Assembly (NCBI GenBank): GCA_026004675.1 | Contig: BPJP01000003.1 | Span: 124,001-188,000, forward strand | DNA from: Gemmatales bacterium | GTDB lineage: Bacteria > Planctomycetota > Planctomycetia > Gemmatales > Gemmataceae | Direction of reading: 5' to 3' | DNA length: 64,000 nucleotides | Shown here: positions 1 to 8,312 of the stretch, in pieces | Layout: each line of letters starts with the position of its first letter | Position numbering within the stretch: the first letter of the stretch is position 1 | The notes under the pieces: model-generated | The model's input: the letters and a program-made list of their open reading frames with translations, nothing else | Database searches by the model: none | What the model was told of the DNA's origin: nothing | Program-made: the position numbers and the translations under genes

Positions 1-405
1 CGCAGCGACCTGTTCGCCCTGGCCGGCACGCTCTATCACTTGGCCACGGGCAGAGCTCCGGAAGGATTCTATACCGCCCAGGAAATCGATGAAGAACTCA
101 AGAAGCCGAATTGCTCGTACCCCAAGGAATATCGCTGGTTTTTCGAACTGATCAAGATCAACCTGGCAGAAGACGTCAACGATCGCTATTTCAGTGCCAA
201 GGAAATCAAGCAGGATCTCGAACGCCGACAGGTCACCAAAGAAGTGCGGTGCTCCAAGTGCCAGACGATCAACAAGGTACGCGAGCCGTATTGTTCCAAG
301 TGTGCGGCAGGGCTGACCGATCTGGCTGCCATGTGTACGCACTGCGGCAAGGCCAATCGCATGGGAAGCCGCTGCTGTATCTATTGTGGTAATCGTTTAC
401 GCTAG
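1..405 (+). CDS. Ser/Thr protein kinase C-terminus with double zinc ribbon (5' partial)
   Basis: The reading frame is open from the first base, so the gene starts outside the window. The first residues (RSDLFALAGTLYHLATG) match the helix-F region of a Hanks-type Ser/Thr kinase. They are followed by the end of the kinase lobe, with the FSAKEIKQDL segment typical of its last helix. The last ~50 residues hold four CxxC knuckles (CSKC, CSKC, CTHC, CIYC), which form a double zinc ribbon. The catalytic loop is not in view, so activity cannot be judged. The next gene also joins a zinc ribbon to a kinase fold and adds a phosphatase, so the two probably work in one signalling module (inference). Confidence 0.8.
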   Translation, partial: RSDLFALAGTLYHLATGRAPEGFYTAQEIDEELKKPNCSYPKEYRWFFELIKINLAEDVNDRYFSAKEIKQDLERRQVTKEVRCSKCQTINKVREPYCSKCAAGLTDLAAMCTHCGKANRMGSRCCIYCGNRLR

Positions 406-504
406 CGCGACCCTGGTCTTGAACCGCCGTGCCCTGTCGCACGTGCGGCCGAGGCAAGCGCGCCGCTGGGTCCGTTGTCAACTTCAACACGAGGAAGCGA
501 ATTA

Positions 505-2484
505 ATGGCAGAAAACGCACCCGGAACCACACCAGGCCAGACGACTGAACCCCTGGAAAAGTCCAACGCGAATGCCCAGGCCACGGGCAATTCGACGCAA
601 GCGGCGCCCGCGGAAAGTGCGCCGGAAGTTTGTAGCCAATGCGGCGCGACGCGGGTTGGCAACTCGGAATACTGTGGCGATTGCGGCTGGGTCTTTGGGG
701 CCGATGCCGCTGCCGTCGATGGCGAGGCGACCGCGGAGTTGCCCGCCAATCCCGTTCGAGGCCGCTTCAAAGTCGTCGGTGTTCTGGTCGAACGCGGCGA
801 AGTCACCCACTACGACGCTCTTGATATGGGAGAGAACGGCGATGGTGCCGGCACGCCGGTGGTCCTGATCCGCGGACCAATCAGTTCCCAACCTGAAAAC
901 ACCGTCGCGGAGGAAGTCGCGGAACCGGTTGCGGAGGACGAACCACTCGAAGCCGAAATCCTCCCAGATTTTGCCGACGCTCAAGCCGGTGCCGAGGAGA
1001 TGCCCCCCTGGCCGAGCATCGAATGGGAAAACACGGTCCTCAACAAGGCCAGGCATCCGGCTCTGCCGGTGGTACTGGATCGCTTTATCGAAGGCGAACA
1101 CGAATATCTCGTCGTGGAAGTTCCCCAGGGAACATCCCTGTGGGATGCCTGGGATGATATGGAAGTCAACAACTACAAGCGATTCGGCTGGCTGGTACAA
1201 GTGGCCCAAGGGATGCAGCAATTGCATAAAGCCGGTGCCATTCTTGAATCGATCCGGCCCGACTACGTGGTCATCTCTCCCGAAGGTCAGGCGCGAATCA
1301 AAGACCTTACCGAGTTGCTCCCCTTGCCGTTGCCGCCCGACCCGCTTTTGCGTGCCGGCATGTACACGGCACCGGAATTGATCCTGACACCCGACAAGGC
1401 AGATGCCCGCGCCAATCTTTACAGCTTCGGGGCAATGGTCTTTTCCCTCTTCAATGGGCGAGAATTGACCGATATGGATTTCGATCCCAGCCAGCAATAT
1501 ACTCCCAAACCATTCATGGCGCGCTTTCCCGACGCTCATCCCGCCTTTGCTCGTCTGATAACCAAAACGTTTGTCCGTGACCTGGGCTATCGCTTCCCCA
1601 CGGATGAGGCAGCCAAGACCGACCCGACTGGCTTCACCGAACTGATCAAGACTTTGGAAACCTGTCAGCGGACATTGGACAACGTTCGCCTGGAGATCGC
1701 TGCCTGGACGACAACAGGCATGGTGCGGACCAACAACGAAGACGCCTTCGCGTTGATGCATGCCATTGAATCCTACCAGGATGAAATGACGGAATCGGCC
1801 CTCGTCATCTTGTGCGACGGCATGGGGGGGTACGAAGCTGGCGAAATCGCGTCCAACCTGGCAATCAAAACGCTCCGCAAGATTCTGCTGTCGGCGCCGA
1901 TGTTCGCCGCTCTTTCCGGTGATTCGCCCCAAGAACAGGAACCCTTCGACGTCGAAAAATGCAAGCAATTGCTGCGCGACGCCCTCAAAGAAACGAACAA
2001 ACAGGTATTCGAAGCGCCTAACAAAGGAATTGGCAAAAGAGGAATGGGTTGCACGGCGGACGTCGTCTATATCAACGGCCAGAACGTCGTGGTCGGGCAT
2101 GTAGGCGATAGCCGAACCTACCATTTGCACCAGGGGCAAATCATCCAAATGACCCGTGACCAGACCCTGGTCAACCGCCTCGTCGAACTGGGGCAGATCA
2201 CGCCGGAAGAAGCAGAGAACCATCCACGTCGTTCGGAACTGCAACAGGCGATTGGCGGCCGGGCTACCGTCGATCCCGCCCTCTATCATGGCAAGCTCAA
2301 AGCTGGGGACTGGATTCTCGTTTGTTCCGACGGCTTGACGAACCACATCAAGAACGAAGAGCTTCGGCAGATGATGCTGATCGAAGCCGGATCGGCTGAA
2401 ATTGCCGCCCGCCGACTTGTCAACTTCGTCAACCTGCGCGGTGCGACGGACAACTCGACCTTGGTTGTCGTCCGCGCCACGTGA
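505..2484 (+). CDS. Zinc ribbon-pseudokinase-PP2C phosphatase fusion
   Basis: A 659-residue protein. I start at ATG 505 because GAGGAA lies just upstream; an in-frame TTG at 475 is less likely. Cys43, 46, 57 and 60 form a zinc ribbon. Residues ~80-390 have a protein-kinase fold, but the HRD loop reads ESIRPDYVVI and the DFG position reads KDLTE, so it looks catalytically dead. Residues ~410-659 are a PP2C-type phosphatase with CDGMGGYEAGE, GHVGDSRTY, VCSDGLTNH and DNSTLVVV, which carry the metal-binding aspartates. The likely role is dephosphorylation of Ser/Thr-phosphorylated proteins, with the pseudokinase as a regulatory or docking part (inference). It follows a kinase gene by ~100 bases on the same strand. 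Confidence 0.88.
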   Translation: MAENAPGTTPGQTTEPLEKSNANAQATGNSTQAAPAESAPEVCSQCGATRVGNSEYCGDCGWVFGADAAAVDGEATAELPANPVRGRFKVVGVLVERGEVTHYDALDMGENGDGAGTPVVLIRGPISSQPENTVAEEVAEPVAEDEPLEAEILPDFADAQAGAEEMPPWPSIEWENTVLNKARHPALPVVLDRFIEGEHEYLVVEVPQGTSLWDAWDDMEVNNYKRFGWLVQVAQGMQQLHKAGAILESIRPDYVVISPEGQARIKDLTELLPLPLPPDPLLRAGMYTAPELILTPDKADARANLYSFGAMVFSLFNGRELTDMDFDPSQQYTPKPFMARFPDAHPAFARLITKTFVRDLGYRFPTDEAAKTDPTGFTELIKTLETCQRTLDNVRLEIAAWTTTGMVRTNNEDAFALMHAIESYQDEMTESALVILCDGMGGYEAGEIASNLAIKTLRKILLSAPMFAALSGDSPQEQEPFDVEKCKQLLRDALKETNKQVFEAPNKGIGKRGMGCTADVVYINGQNVVVGHVGDSRTYHLHQGQIIQMTRDQTLVNRLVELGQITPEEAENHPRRSELQQAIGGRATVDPALYHGKLKAGDWILVCSDGLTNHIKNEELRQMMLIEAGSAEIAARRLVNFVNLRGATDNSTLVVVRAT

Positions 2485-2583
2485 TTCTAAGATGATTTTA
2501 TTACGAAAAAGCCGATCCTGCCGGGGAACGTGTTCGCCGCGGTCCTCGGCTTGGCTTATCCCAGGCACTCAAAACCGGAAACA

Positions 2584-3153
2584 ATGCAGACGATCATCAA
2601 AGGCAAAGCCTACGTTCTCGGCGACAACATCGATACCGACCAGATCATTCCGGCGGAGTATTTGATGTTGAATCCGGCGGTGCCAGAAGAATACCGTCAG
2701 TTCGGCAAGTATGCACTGGCCGGCGTCCCTTCGGCGCAAGGCGGGCTGCCCAAAGGACACATTCCATTTCATAACGAAGAGGATGAGTTCATCTCTCCTT
2801 ACACAATCATCGTTGCCGGCAAGAATTTCGGCTGTGGGTCGTCGCGCGAACACGCACCGATCGCCTTGAATGCAGCTGGCATCCAGGCAGTTGTGGCCGA
2901 ATTCTATGCACGCATTTTCTTCCGCAACGCCGTCAACGGAGGTTATCTTTTCCCGTTTGAAACGCCTGATCGGCTCTGCGAGCAGATTTGCACTGGAGAC
3001 GAACTGGAAATCGATGTGAGCAAGAGCCTTCTGATCAATCGCACGACAAAAGACGAATGGGGTCTGCGCCCATTAGGCGAAGTCGCACCGATACTCGAAG
3101 CCGGAGGCTTGTTTGCATACGCTCGCAAGGTGGGAATGCTGCCAGCGAGTTAG
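2584..3153 (+). CDS. leuD: 3-isopropylmalate dehydratase small subunit
   Basis: LeuD pairs with LeuC to isomerise 2-isopropylmalate to 3-isopropylmalate in cytoplasmic leucine synthesis. The 189-residue protein has the swivelling-domain hallmarks GDNIDTDQIIPAEYL near the N-terminus, GKNFGCGSSREHAP in the middle and FYARIFFRNAVNGG after it. The start at ATG 2584 gives the usual family length; the open frame runs back to 2530, but the extra residues do not resemble LeuD. LeuC is not in this window. The stop codon overlaps by 4 bases the stop of the ROK kinase gene on the other strand. Confidence 0.95.
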   Translation: MQTIIKGKAYVLGDNIDTDQIIPAEYLMLNPAVPEEYRQFGKYALAGVPSAQGGLPKGHIPFHNEEDEFISPYTIIVAGKNFGCGSSREHAPIALNAAGIQAVVAEFYARIFFRNAVNGGYLFPFETPDRLCEQICTGDELEIDVSKSLLINRTTKDEWGLRPLGEVAPILEAGGLFAYARKVGMLPAS

Positions 3154-4139
3154 TTGGCTGTGCGCCGGCGAAAGAGCTGGCGGGCACAATTGGCAGCGCC
3201 GATAAAACCGGCATCTCCTCCCAGTTGGGCATAACAAACCGTAGTCTTGGTGGCGGGCACTGGAAATGCCAGTTGCCGAATGTGGTGCCGGATGCGCTCC
3301 AAGAACTCCGGGCCGGCAGCGATCATACCGCCGCCAAAGACAATCATGTCTGGATCGATGATGTGCATGAGATTGGTGGCCCCAACCGCCAGATAGAATG
3401 CCGTGTCTTCGACGATCTTCTGGGCTAAGGCATCGCCGTTTTTCGCGGCGTCGAAAACAGCTCGTGAAGTAATCGGCTGATTTTGCTTCTGCAGAGCATG
3501 CAGCGAGGACGCTCCGCCATCAGCGGCAAGCGCCTCTTCCGTTCGTTTGACGACGGCCGTGGCGCTGGCATACGCTTCGAGGCAGCCAAGCCGACCGCAG
3601 CCGCATTCCCGGGGAGAGGTCATTTCAATCTTCATATGGCCGACTTCTGCTCCGTGGCTATGTCGGCCTTCCATGACGTTGTCATCGATCACAATGCCCC
3701 CGCCCACGCCCGTACCCAGCGTAAACAGAACCATGCTGTGAGCGTCTCTGCCGGCGCCGACCCAATATTCGCCGAAAGCGGCGGCATTGGCATCGTTTTG
3801 AAATGCCGTCGGCTTGTTGAATTTCCTTTCGATGTATTGGCGAACGGGAACGTTCTTCCAAGGCTTGAGATTGGGTGGGTCGAGGATGATGCCAGCCGGG
3901 ATGTCCATCGTGCCTGGAGTCGCGACACCGATGGCGGCGATCTGGTCCATTGTCAGATTGGCCGAGGCCGTCGCCAAAAGAGCGGCTTCGCACATTCGCT
4001 CCAGTCCCGCTTCCTGGCCTTTCCATGCCAGCGTCTCGATGCTGATCGAACTGAGCGCGTTGCCCTGATCGTCCACCACACCAGCCTTGATATTGGTGCC
4101 CCCGACGTCGATGCCAACGAAATAAAGTGGCTGGGTCAT
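3150..4139 (-). CDS. ROK-family sugar kinase (glucokinase-like)
   Basis: A 329-residue cytoplasmic kinase likely to phosphorylate glucose or an N-acetyl sugar with ATP. The phosphate-binding loop is GIDVGGTNIKAGVVDD at the N-terminus. The catalytic region is FQNDANAAAFGE, followed by LGTGVGGGIV. The ROK zinc site is HGAEVGH followed by ECGCGRLGCLEAYAS. ATG 4139 puts the glycine loop at the proper distance from the N-terminus; longer starts add an Arg/Pro-rich tail with no family match. Its stop overlaps that of leuD (tail to tail, 4 bases). Substrate cannot be fixed from sequence. Confidence 0.9.
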   Translation of the reverse strand: MTQPLYFVGIDVGGTNIKAGVVDDQGNALSSISIETLAWKGQEAGLERMCEAALLATASANLTMDQIAAIGVATPGTMDIPAGIILDPPNLKPWKNVPVRQYIERKFNKPTAFQNDANAAAFGEYWVGAGRDAHSMVLFTLGTGVGGGIVIDDNVMEGRHSHGAEVGHMKIEMTSPRECGCGRLGCLEAYASATAVVKRTEEALAADGGASSLHALQKQNQPITSRAVFDAAKNGDALAQKIVEDTAFYLAVGATNLMHIIDPDMIVFGGGMIAAGPEFLERIRHHIRQLAFPVPATKTTVCYAQLGGDAGFIGAANCARQLFRRRTAN

Positions 4140-4295
4140 CGAACAAATCCTGAAAAACGGCCGAATTGGTATCGAACAGGCCATCGGCAGCCGAAACCAA
4201 GCGCGGCGCAGCCCGGCTTGCTTGTCTACCAAAGAGCATACGAGATCGGGGGCTGATTTCCAGCGGACGGCGGGCTTACAGCCGGAAAAGTCCCG

Positions 4296-5234
4296 CTAAC
4301 TGCGGCAGTATATCTTGCGTGCCGCATCGCAAGCGGCATGGATGGCTTTCCGCAAAATATCGCGCACAATTTTGATCCTCGGTTGTTTCAACGCATATCG
4401 CCGAACGAGATCTCGGTCCACTGCTTCATACATGTACGTATCCATGGTGACTTCAATTTGAATGGCATGGAAATGCTCGTTCGGGTTATGGTGCTTGCGG
4501 GTGATGAATCCGCCAGAATAAGGAACGTTTTTCGCGACCGTGAAACCCAGTTGAAACGACTCGGCACTTTTTTTCAACGTCTCGACGAAGGCATCGATGA
4601 TCGCCGCATCCGCTGAGGTGTCGTGCAACGTGCCGACCACGAAGTTGTCGCGGGGATGGCCTTCGTCGTAAACCCTGCCCTGACCTACGGCTGTCATGGA
4701 ATGGCCGTCAATAAGCAAACCATAACCGAACTGTCTCTTCATCCAATTCAGCGCCGCCGATACGATGTCATGGTACAAATCGTAATAACGCAGAACCTCC
4801 TTTGTTTCTGCGGGACTGTAAGGCCGTTTCAAAATCGGTCGATCGTCGACGGTCATGTATTCGTGCGGCTTGTTGAGCAGATGTCGTGGTACGCCCTCCC
4901 CATGTTCGCTCGGATCAGCGCGATTCATGTCGATAAAGAACGGCGCCAGCCATGATACGACCCGCAATCCGCCCAGCGTTTCGTAGATCACGTCACTGAA
5001 CAAGTCGATTTCGACCATCGCTTTTTCGCTCAAGTCGAAACGATCGACAAACTCCGAGGGCACAAATACACCGGCGTGCGGAATCGACAAAACGAAGTCC
5101 GGCGAATTGGGAATGAACTGGATTAAATCAGCGACAGGCAGCCGGTACTCCTCTCGATTGAAGACATCATAAACCGCTACCAACTCGGGAAACGACTGGT
5201 ACTTCGCCTCGATCACCGCCTTCAGATCGTCCAC
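4296..5234 (-). CDS. N-formylglutamate amidohydrolase-family protein
   Basis: A 312-residue protein of the N-formylglutamate deformylase-like fold (zinc hydrolases of the HutG class, PF05013). Visible marks are LSIPHAGVFVP, FIDMNRAD, LIDGHSM and the C-terminal NEHFHAIQIEVTMDTYM, which supply histidine and acidic ligands. GTG 5234 is chosen because a perfect AAGGAGG lies 8 bases upstream; the open frame runs to 5321 but overlaps the preceding gene. It is the second gene of a two-gene operon with an ATP-grasp ligase. No other histidine-degradation gene is near, so a role other than Hut catabolism, for instance cleaving an amide built by the partner ligase, is possible (inference). Confidence 0.85.
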   Translation of the reverse strand: MDDLKAVIEAKYQSFPELVAVYDVFNREEYRLPVADLIQFIPNSPDFVLSIPHAGVFVPSEFVDRFDLSEKAMVEIDLFSDVIYETLGGLRVVSWLAPFFIDMNRADPSEHGEGVPRHLLNKPHEYMTVDDRPILKRPYSPAETKEVLRYYDLYHDIVSAALNWMKRQFGYGLLIDGHSMTAVGQGRVYDEGHPRDNFVVGTLHDTSADAAIIDAFVETLKKSAESFQLGFTVAKNVPYSGGFITRKHHNPNEHFHAIQIEVTMDTYMYEAVDRDLVRRYALKQPRIKIVRDILRKAIHAACDAARKIYCRS

Positions 5235-5242
5235 GGCTCCTG

Positions 5243-5249
5243 CCTCCTT
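5243..5249 (-). promoter_or_regulatory. Shine-Dalgarno overlapping upstream stop codon
   Basis: AAGGAGG on the minus strand overlaps the TAA stop (5248-5250) of the ATP-grasp gene and sits 8 bases before GTG 5232-5234. This fixes the start of the amidohydrolase gene and implies translational coupling of the pair. Confidence 0.85.
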
Positions 5250-6270
5250 ATGCGGATGAACGCTTCTGTTCTTGCTCTTCTTCCAGCCGGTCCATGACGA
5301 GGGGTCCCAACGCAATGCCATGCGTCTTGAGCAATCCCTTTCCGCCGGGAAAGGCGTTGATTTCGAAAACCTTGCCCGAAGGCAGCATATCCACGGAAGC
5401 CAAGCGGCATGTTGAAAAGGCTTGTTGCACCTGGCGTGCGATTCGTTCCTGTTCGGGTGTCAGGATGTGTTTTGTTTCCAAAGCGCCAAGGCTGGCATTC
5501 GTTTTCCATTCGTTTTTCGGACTACGACGGTGCATCGCGCCCAGCAGCTGACCATCGAAGAAGGTAACGACTAGGTCCCCTTGCTCCACTTCCGGGCAAT
5601 ACTCCTGAAGAAGGAGGTGGTGATAGGCCCGCAAATAGTTGTGAACTTTGGAGGAAAGCCCTTCTTCGTCAAAGCGGAACCGGTGAACCTGAGCACCACA
5701 ACCGTATCCGAATCGATCTTTCAAGACGAAATAAGGCGTGTTGCTTATTTGTTGCAGTCGTTCCACAGCCGCCAGCGCTTCGGACAGCGATTCCGCCGCA
5801 TAAGTGACCGGCTGAGGAACTTGCGGGCACCGCTTGACCAGTTCGAATTTGTCACACGTCTCCAAAGTCGTTTCGACGTTTTCGATGAGCGTGACCTGAT
5901 CTTCGATTTTGCGCAATATGTCCAGATTAGGCGTGTCCCATCGGCGGATATCGTCTCCGCGGACGAAGCAAATGTCCAAAGTCGTCAGCGGAATCGTGAC
6001 ATCATCGATTTTCTGTAAATATTGCCAGGCGTCGAGCGGGTCGCCTTTCCAGGAATCCGGCAAAGCTAACAATGATGCACGTGCATAGGCTACGTCTTCG
6101 TGTTCGTACAAATCGCTCATCCGGAAATGAAAGATCGTGTGACCTCGGGCAGCGGCGGTGCTTAAAATCTGATTTACGCCCGAGTTGTACAAATCGACGG
6201 CCCGCTTGCTGTAGCTCAAACGAGCACTTTCAAACGCGATCCGTAATTCACGTGGCGGACGACTGAACAT
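5248..6270 (-). CDS. ATP-grasp ligase, RimK/glutathione synthetase-like
   Basis: A 340-residue ATP-grasp enzyme that probably forms an amide or peptide bond through an acyl-phosphate. Seen in sequence: an N-terminal domain with WDTPNLDILRKIEDQ, the ATP-binding lysine region YFVLKDRFGYGCGAQVHR, LLQEYCPEVEQGDLVVTFFDG in the second half of the grasp, and the metal site SVDMLPSGKVFEINAFPGGK (Asp and Glu/Asn ligands). GGAGG lies about 10 bases before ATG 6270. It is transcribed first in a tight pair with an N-formylglutamate amidohydrolase-like gene. The substrates are unknown. The fold assignment is firm, the reaction is inferred from the family. Confidence 0.85.
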   Translation of the reverse strand: MFSRPPRELRIAFESARLSYSKRAVDLYNSGVNQILSTAAARGHTIFHFRMSDLYEHEDVAYARASLLALPDSWKGDPLDAWQYLQKIDDVTIPLTTLDICFVRGDDIRRWDTPNLDILRKIEDQVTLIENVETTLETCDKFELVKRCPQVPQPVTYAAESLSEALAAVERLQQISNTPYFVLKDRFGYGCGAQVHRFRFDEEGLSSKVHNYLRAYHHLLLQEYCPEVEQGDLVVTFFDGQLLGAMHRRSPKNEWKTNASLGALETKHILTPEQERIARQVQQAFSTCRLASVDMLPSGKVFEINAFPGGKGLLKTHGIALGPLVMDRLEEEQEQKRSSA

Positions 6271-6903
6271 GGTTTCGAGTCCTCCGACTCAACCGATAAG
6301 TCTTTGCCATGCATATTGGGTGCCAATCAAGAACGCAGCGAAAACCAACGGCTGGACCGCGTGCTCCAGAATTTGAGAAAGACATTCTGTCGCATTGGCA
6401 GGCTGATCTCGACAAAATGTCGTAGCACTTTGAACGGTCATTGTGCCCGCTCGGGCTGTTCGCCTTTTTCGGCGATCACCGGTCTCGTTTCCAGGCTCTG
6501 CCGGTGGAGGCTGCAGTGTACGCCAACCGTTGCCGCGTCCGTGGGGAGCCTGGCAAACGGCTGGAATGACTGTGGAGCCAACTAGCGGAACGAAGTCTTG
6601 CTCATAAGTGCAAGACCGGCGGCAGCCGCAGATGTTGGTCACGCGAATTAGGAAAGGTGACCGAGCGTTATTTGATCCAGGTAACGCACGGAACCTGGGT
6701 CTGATCATGCGCAAGCTTCGGTGTGGGCCCGAGTCTGCAGGGCATTACGTGCTCTTTTGTCTGTTATTTTTGCGTAGCGATGTTCTGGAAGCGTCCACGC
6801 GCATGTTGGTTCGATGGCCGTTGAGAAGCGCGATCCAGCCGGTCTCGCTGGCGGCCACCTCTCCTTTACCGGCAAAACCGCCTAAAACAACGGGCTGCTA
6901 TCC
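6271..6903 (-). other. Gene-poor stretch upstream of ATP-grasp operon
   Basis: About 630 bases without a gene I can defend. A minus-strand open frame (6289-6714) ends 18 bases before the ATP-grasp start and has reasonable codon use. It contains a CGCRRSC cluster and a mildly hydrophobic C-terminal stretch (PLVFAAFLIGTQYAW), but no good ribosome site or clear start, so it is recorded only as a possibility. No promoter or repeat stood out. Confidence 0.3.
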
Positions 6904-7533
6904 TCATTGTCGGCTCTGGATAACCTCGATCGAAAACTGGGCTGCTCGGCGAACGTCCCGATCCGGGTCGATTTGGGCTGCTCGTTCCAGAGCCGGCAGC
7001 GCGTTTTTCGAGCCGATCAACCCCAGAGCACGGGCGGCCGACTCGCGCACCGACGGGCTGCGGTCCCCAGCCAAAGTCGCCGCCACCGCGTCGACTGCTC
7101 GATAAGCCCGTAATCGGCCCAACTGCATCACGCTCTCCGCACGCACCCGTTCATCCTGATGGGAGAGCATGTCCAAATGGTGATCGATTTCGGCCTTTGG
7201 CTCCGCCGTCGACGTCAAGGACGACAAGGGCCGGGGCGGCGGTGCTTCGTATTTTGGTGTTGGGCGCGGCGGCGCCTGGTATTCCTCCACCGGCTGGACC
7301 TGGATCACACGCTCCACCACTGGCACGGGCTGCACAATCACCGGTGGCGGCGCTACATACACAGGAACAGGACGATACCAATAAGGCCGACACGGTCCCC
7401 AGTATGGCCGATACGCGGGCACACCGATCCCAATGCCAATGGAGATTCGGCCGCAACCCTTATGCCCCGCACAGACCGGCAACTGACCCGTCACCAACCA
7501 CCCTGCAAGAACCAAAACGATCCGTCGTTTCAT
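6904..7533 (-). CDS. Secreted HEAT-repeat protein with Pro/Tyr-rich linker
   Basis: A 209-residue protein. It starts at ATG 7533 (GGGAG upstream) with a signal peptide, MKRRIVLVLAGWLVTG, ending near PVCAG. Next is a Gly/Ile and Pro/Tyr-rich low-complexity stretch (YRPYWGPCRPYWYRPVPVY) and a Pro-rich linker. Residues ~130-205 form about two HEAT/PBS-type repeats (DERVRAESVMQLGRLRA, SPSVRESAARALGLIGS, DRDVRRAAQFSIEVIQ). It is probably an exported scaffold protein; the function is unknown. It stands alone, ~630 bases from the operon to its left. Confidence 0.75.
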   Translation of the reverse strand: MKRRIVLVLAGWLVTGQLPVCAGHKGCGRISIGIGIGVPAYRPYWGPCRPYWYRPVPVYVAPPPVIVQPVPVVERVIQVQPVEEYQAPPRPTPKYEAPPPRPLSSLTSTAEPKAEIDHHLDMLSHQDERVRAESVMQLGRLRAYRAVDAVAATLAGDRSPSVRESAARALGLIGSKNALPALERAAQIDPDRDVRRAAQFSIEVIQSRQ

Positions 7534-7640
7534 CGGTATCGCTCCCGTTCGCAACGAAATCTCCCATTTTCTGAATCGGCCTGATCCGCCAGCGAACTTG
7601 ATTTCTTGGCAGTCAGACCAGGCGATCTTTTACCGTATGG

Positions 7641-7949
7641 CTATTTGAAATGCTTCCCCAATTTCATTGGCGGCTTTCGCGCACCCTTTACGATGTACTC
7701 CTTAGGCGAAATAGCTTCGAACGCCGACTCTGCCGATCCGAACTCGATGACAATCGCCCTGGCAAGTGTTTCCTCGCTGGCTCCTTGGCGGCGCAGTTCT
7801 TCCAGGCTCACGGGCTTGCCCAGCTGCTCCAGCCTTCTGACCGCCTGGGCGAGTTCGACGGCAGTTGGTCCTGACCATCCACAAAATGGACAATCTTCCC
7901 CCTCAAAATAATGGCCGCTCGTGCAACGCGAATAAGCTCGAATGGTCAC
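7641..7949 (-). CDS. Small zinc-ribbon hypothetical protein
   Basis: A 102-residue protein. GTG 7949 is chosen because GAGGAG lies 6 bases upstream; the longer open frame to 8009 has no such site. The N-terminus, SRCTSGHYFEGEDCPFCGW, places Cys and His residues as a likely zinc knuckle. The rest is helical, ending with AIVIEFGSAESAFEAISP and a basic tail. I recognise the pattern as a conserved planctomycete small protein without known function. It is divergent from the diguanylate cyclase gene. Confidence 0.75.
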   Translation of the reverse strand: MTIRAYSRCTSGHYFEGEDCPFCGWSGPTAVELAQAVRRLEQLGKPVSLEELRRQGASEETLARAIVIEFGSAESAFEAISPKEYIVKGARKPPMKLGKHFK

Positions 7950-8235
7950 GTTCAACTCCTCGGGCAATCGCTGGCAGACAGAGTCATTGCCCCTCGATAC
8001 CTGACTCAATCACTAAAGGTTGTGGCAAAACCAAGTGGGGACGAAAGGGCCTGCTCCAATCGAGTCGTTTCCCGTTTCAATGAACAAATTTAACCTGCCA
8101 CCGTATATATGGAAGGTGGATGTGGTCAATTTTACTACATGTTGCCGTTCAACTTTTGAGCAGGGGAGGTCGAAATCGGGTCGCAACATGTCTGGCAACA
8201 ACACGTTGCGATTTTAATGCAACCTGGAGAAGACG

Positions 8236-8251
8236 TGGCACGCAATTTGCT
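8236..8251 (+). promoter_or_regulatory. Sigma-54 (-24/-12) promoter
   Basis: TGGCAC, five bases, then TTGCT: an exact match to the RpoN consensus TGGCAC-N5-TTGC(A/T). Transcription would begin near 8262, about 50 bases before the diguanylate cyclase start. Nothing else on this strand starts here, so the cyclase is the expected target. Confidence 0.7.
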
Positions 8252-8312
8252 AAAATTGCCAAGCCACTCGGGGCCGGGTCTAGAGAAGGGGTTAGACGTT
8301 GGAGAGGCACCG

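Noticed and set aside
502-2568. Long minus-strand open frame (688 codons) opposite the PP2C fusion gene
   Set aside because: It is a shadow of the plus-strand gene, with no domain pattern or ribosome site; the plus-strand protein has clear PP2C motifs.
6255-6295. T-arm-like bases (GGTTTCGAGTCC) suggesting a tRNA
   Set aside because: No acceptor or anticodon arm can be folded, and it lies in the ribosome-binding region of the ATP-grasp gene.
6289-6714. 141-codon minus-strand frame before the ATP-grasp gene
   Set aside because: Suggestive position and codon use, but no start with a ribosome site and no recognisable domain; kept only as a remark in the gene-poor stretch.
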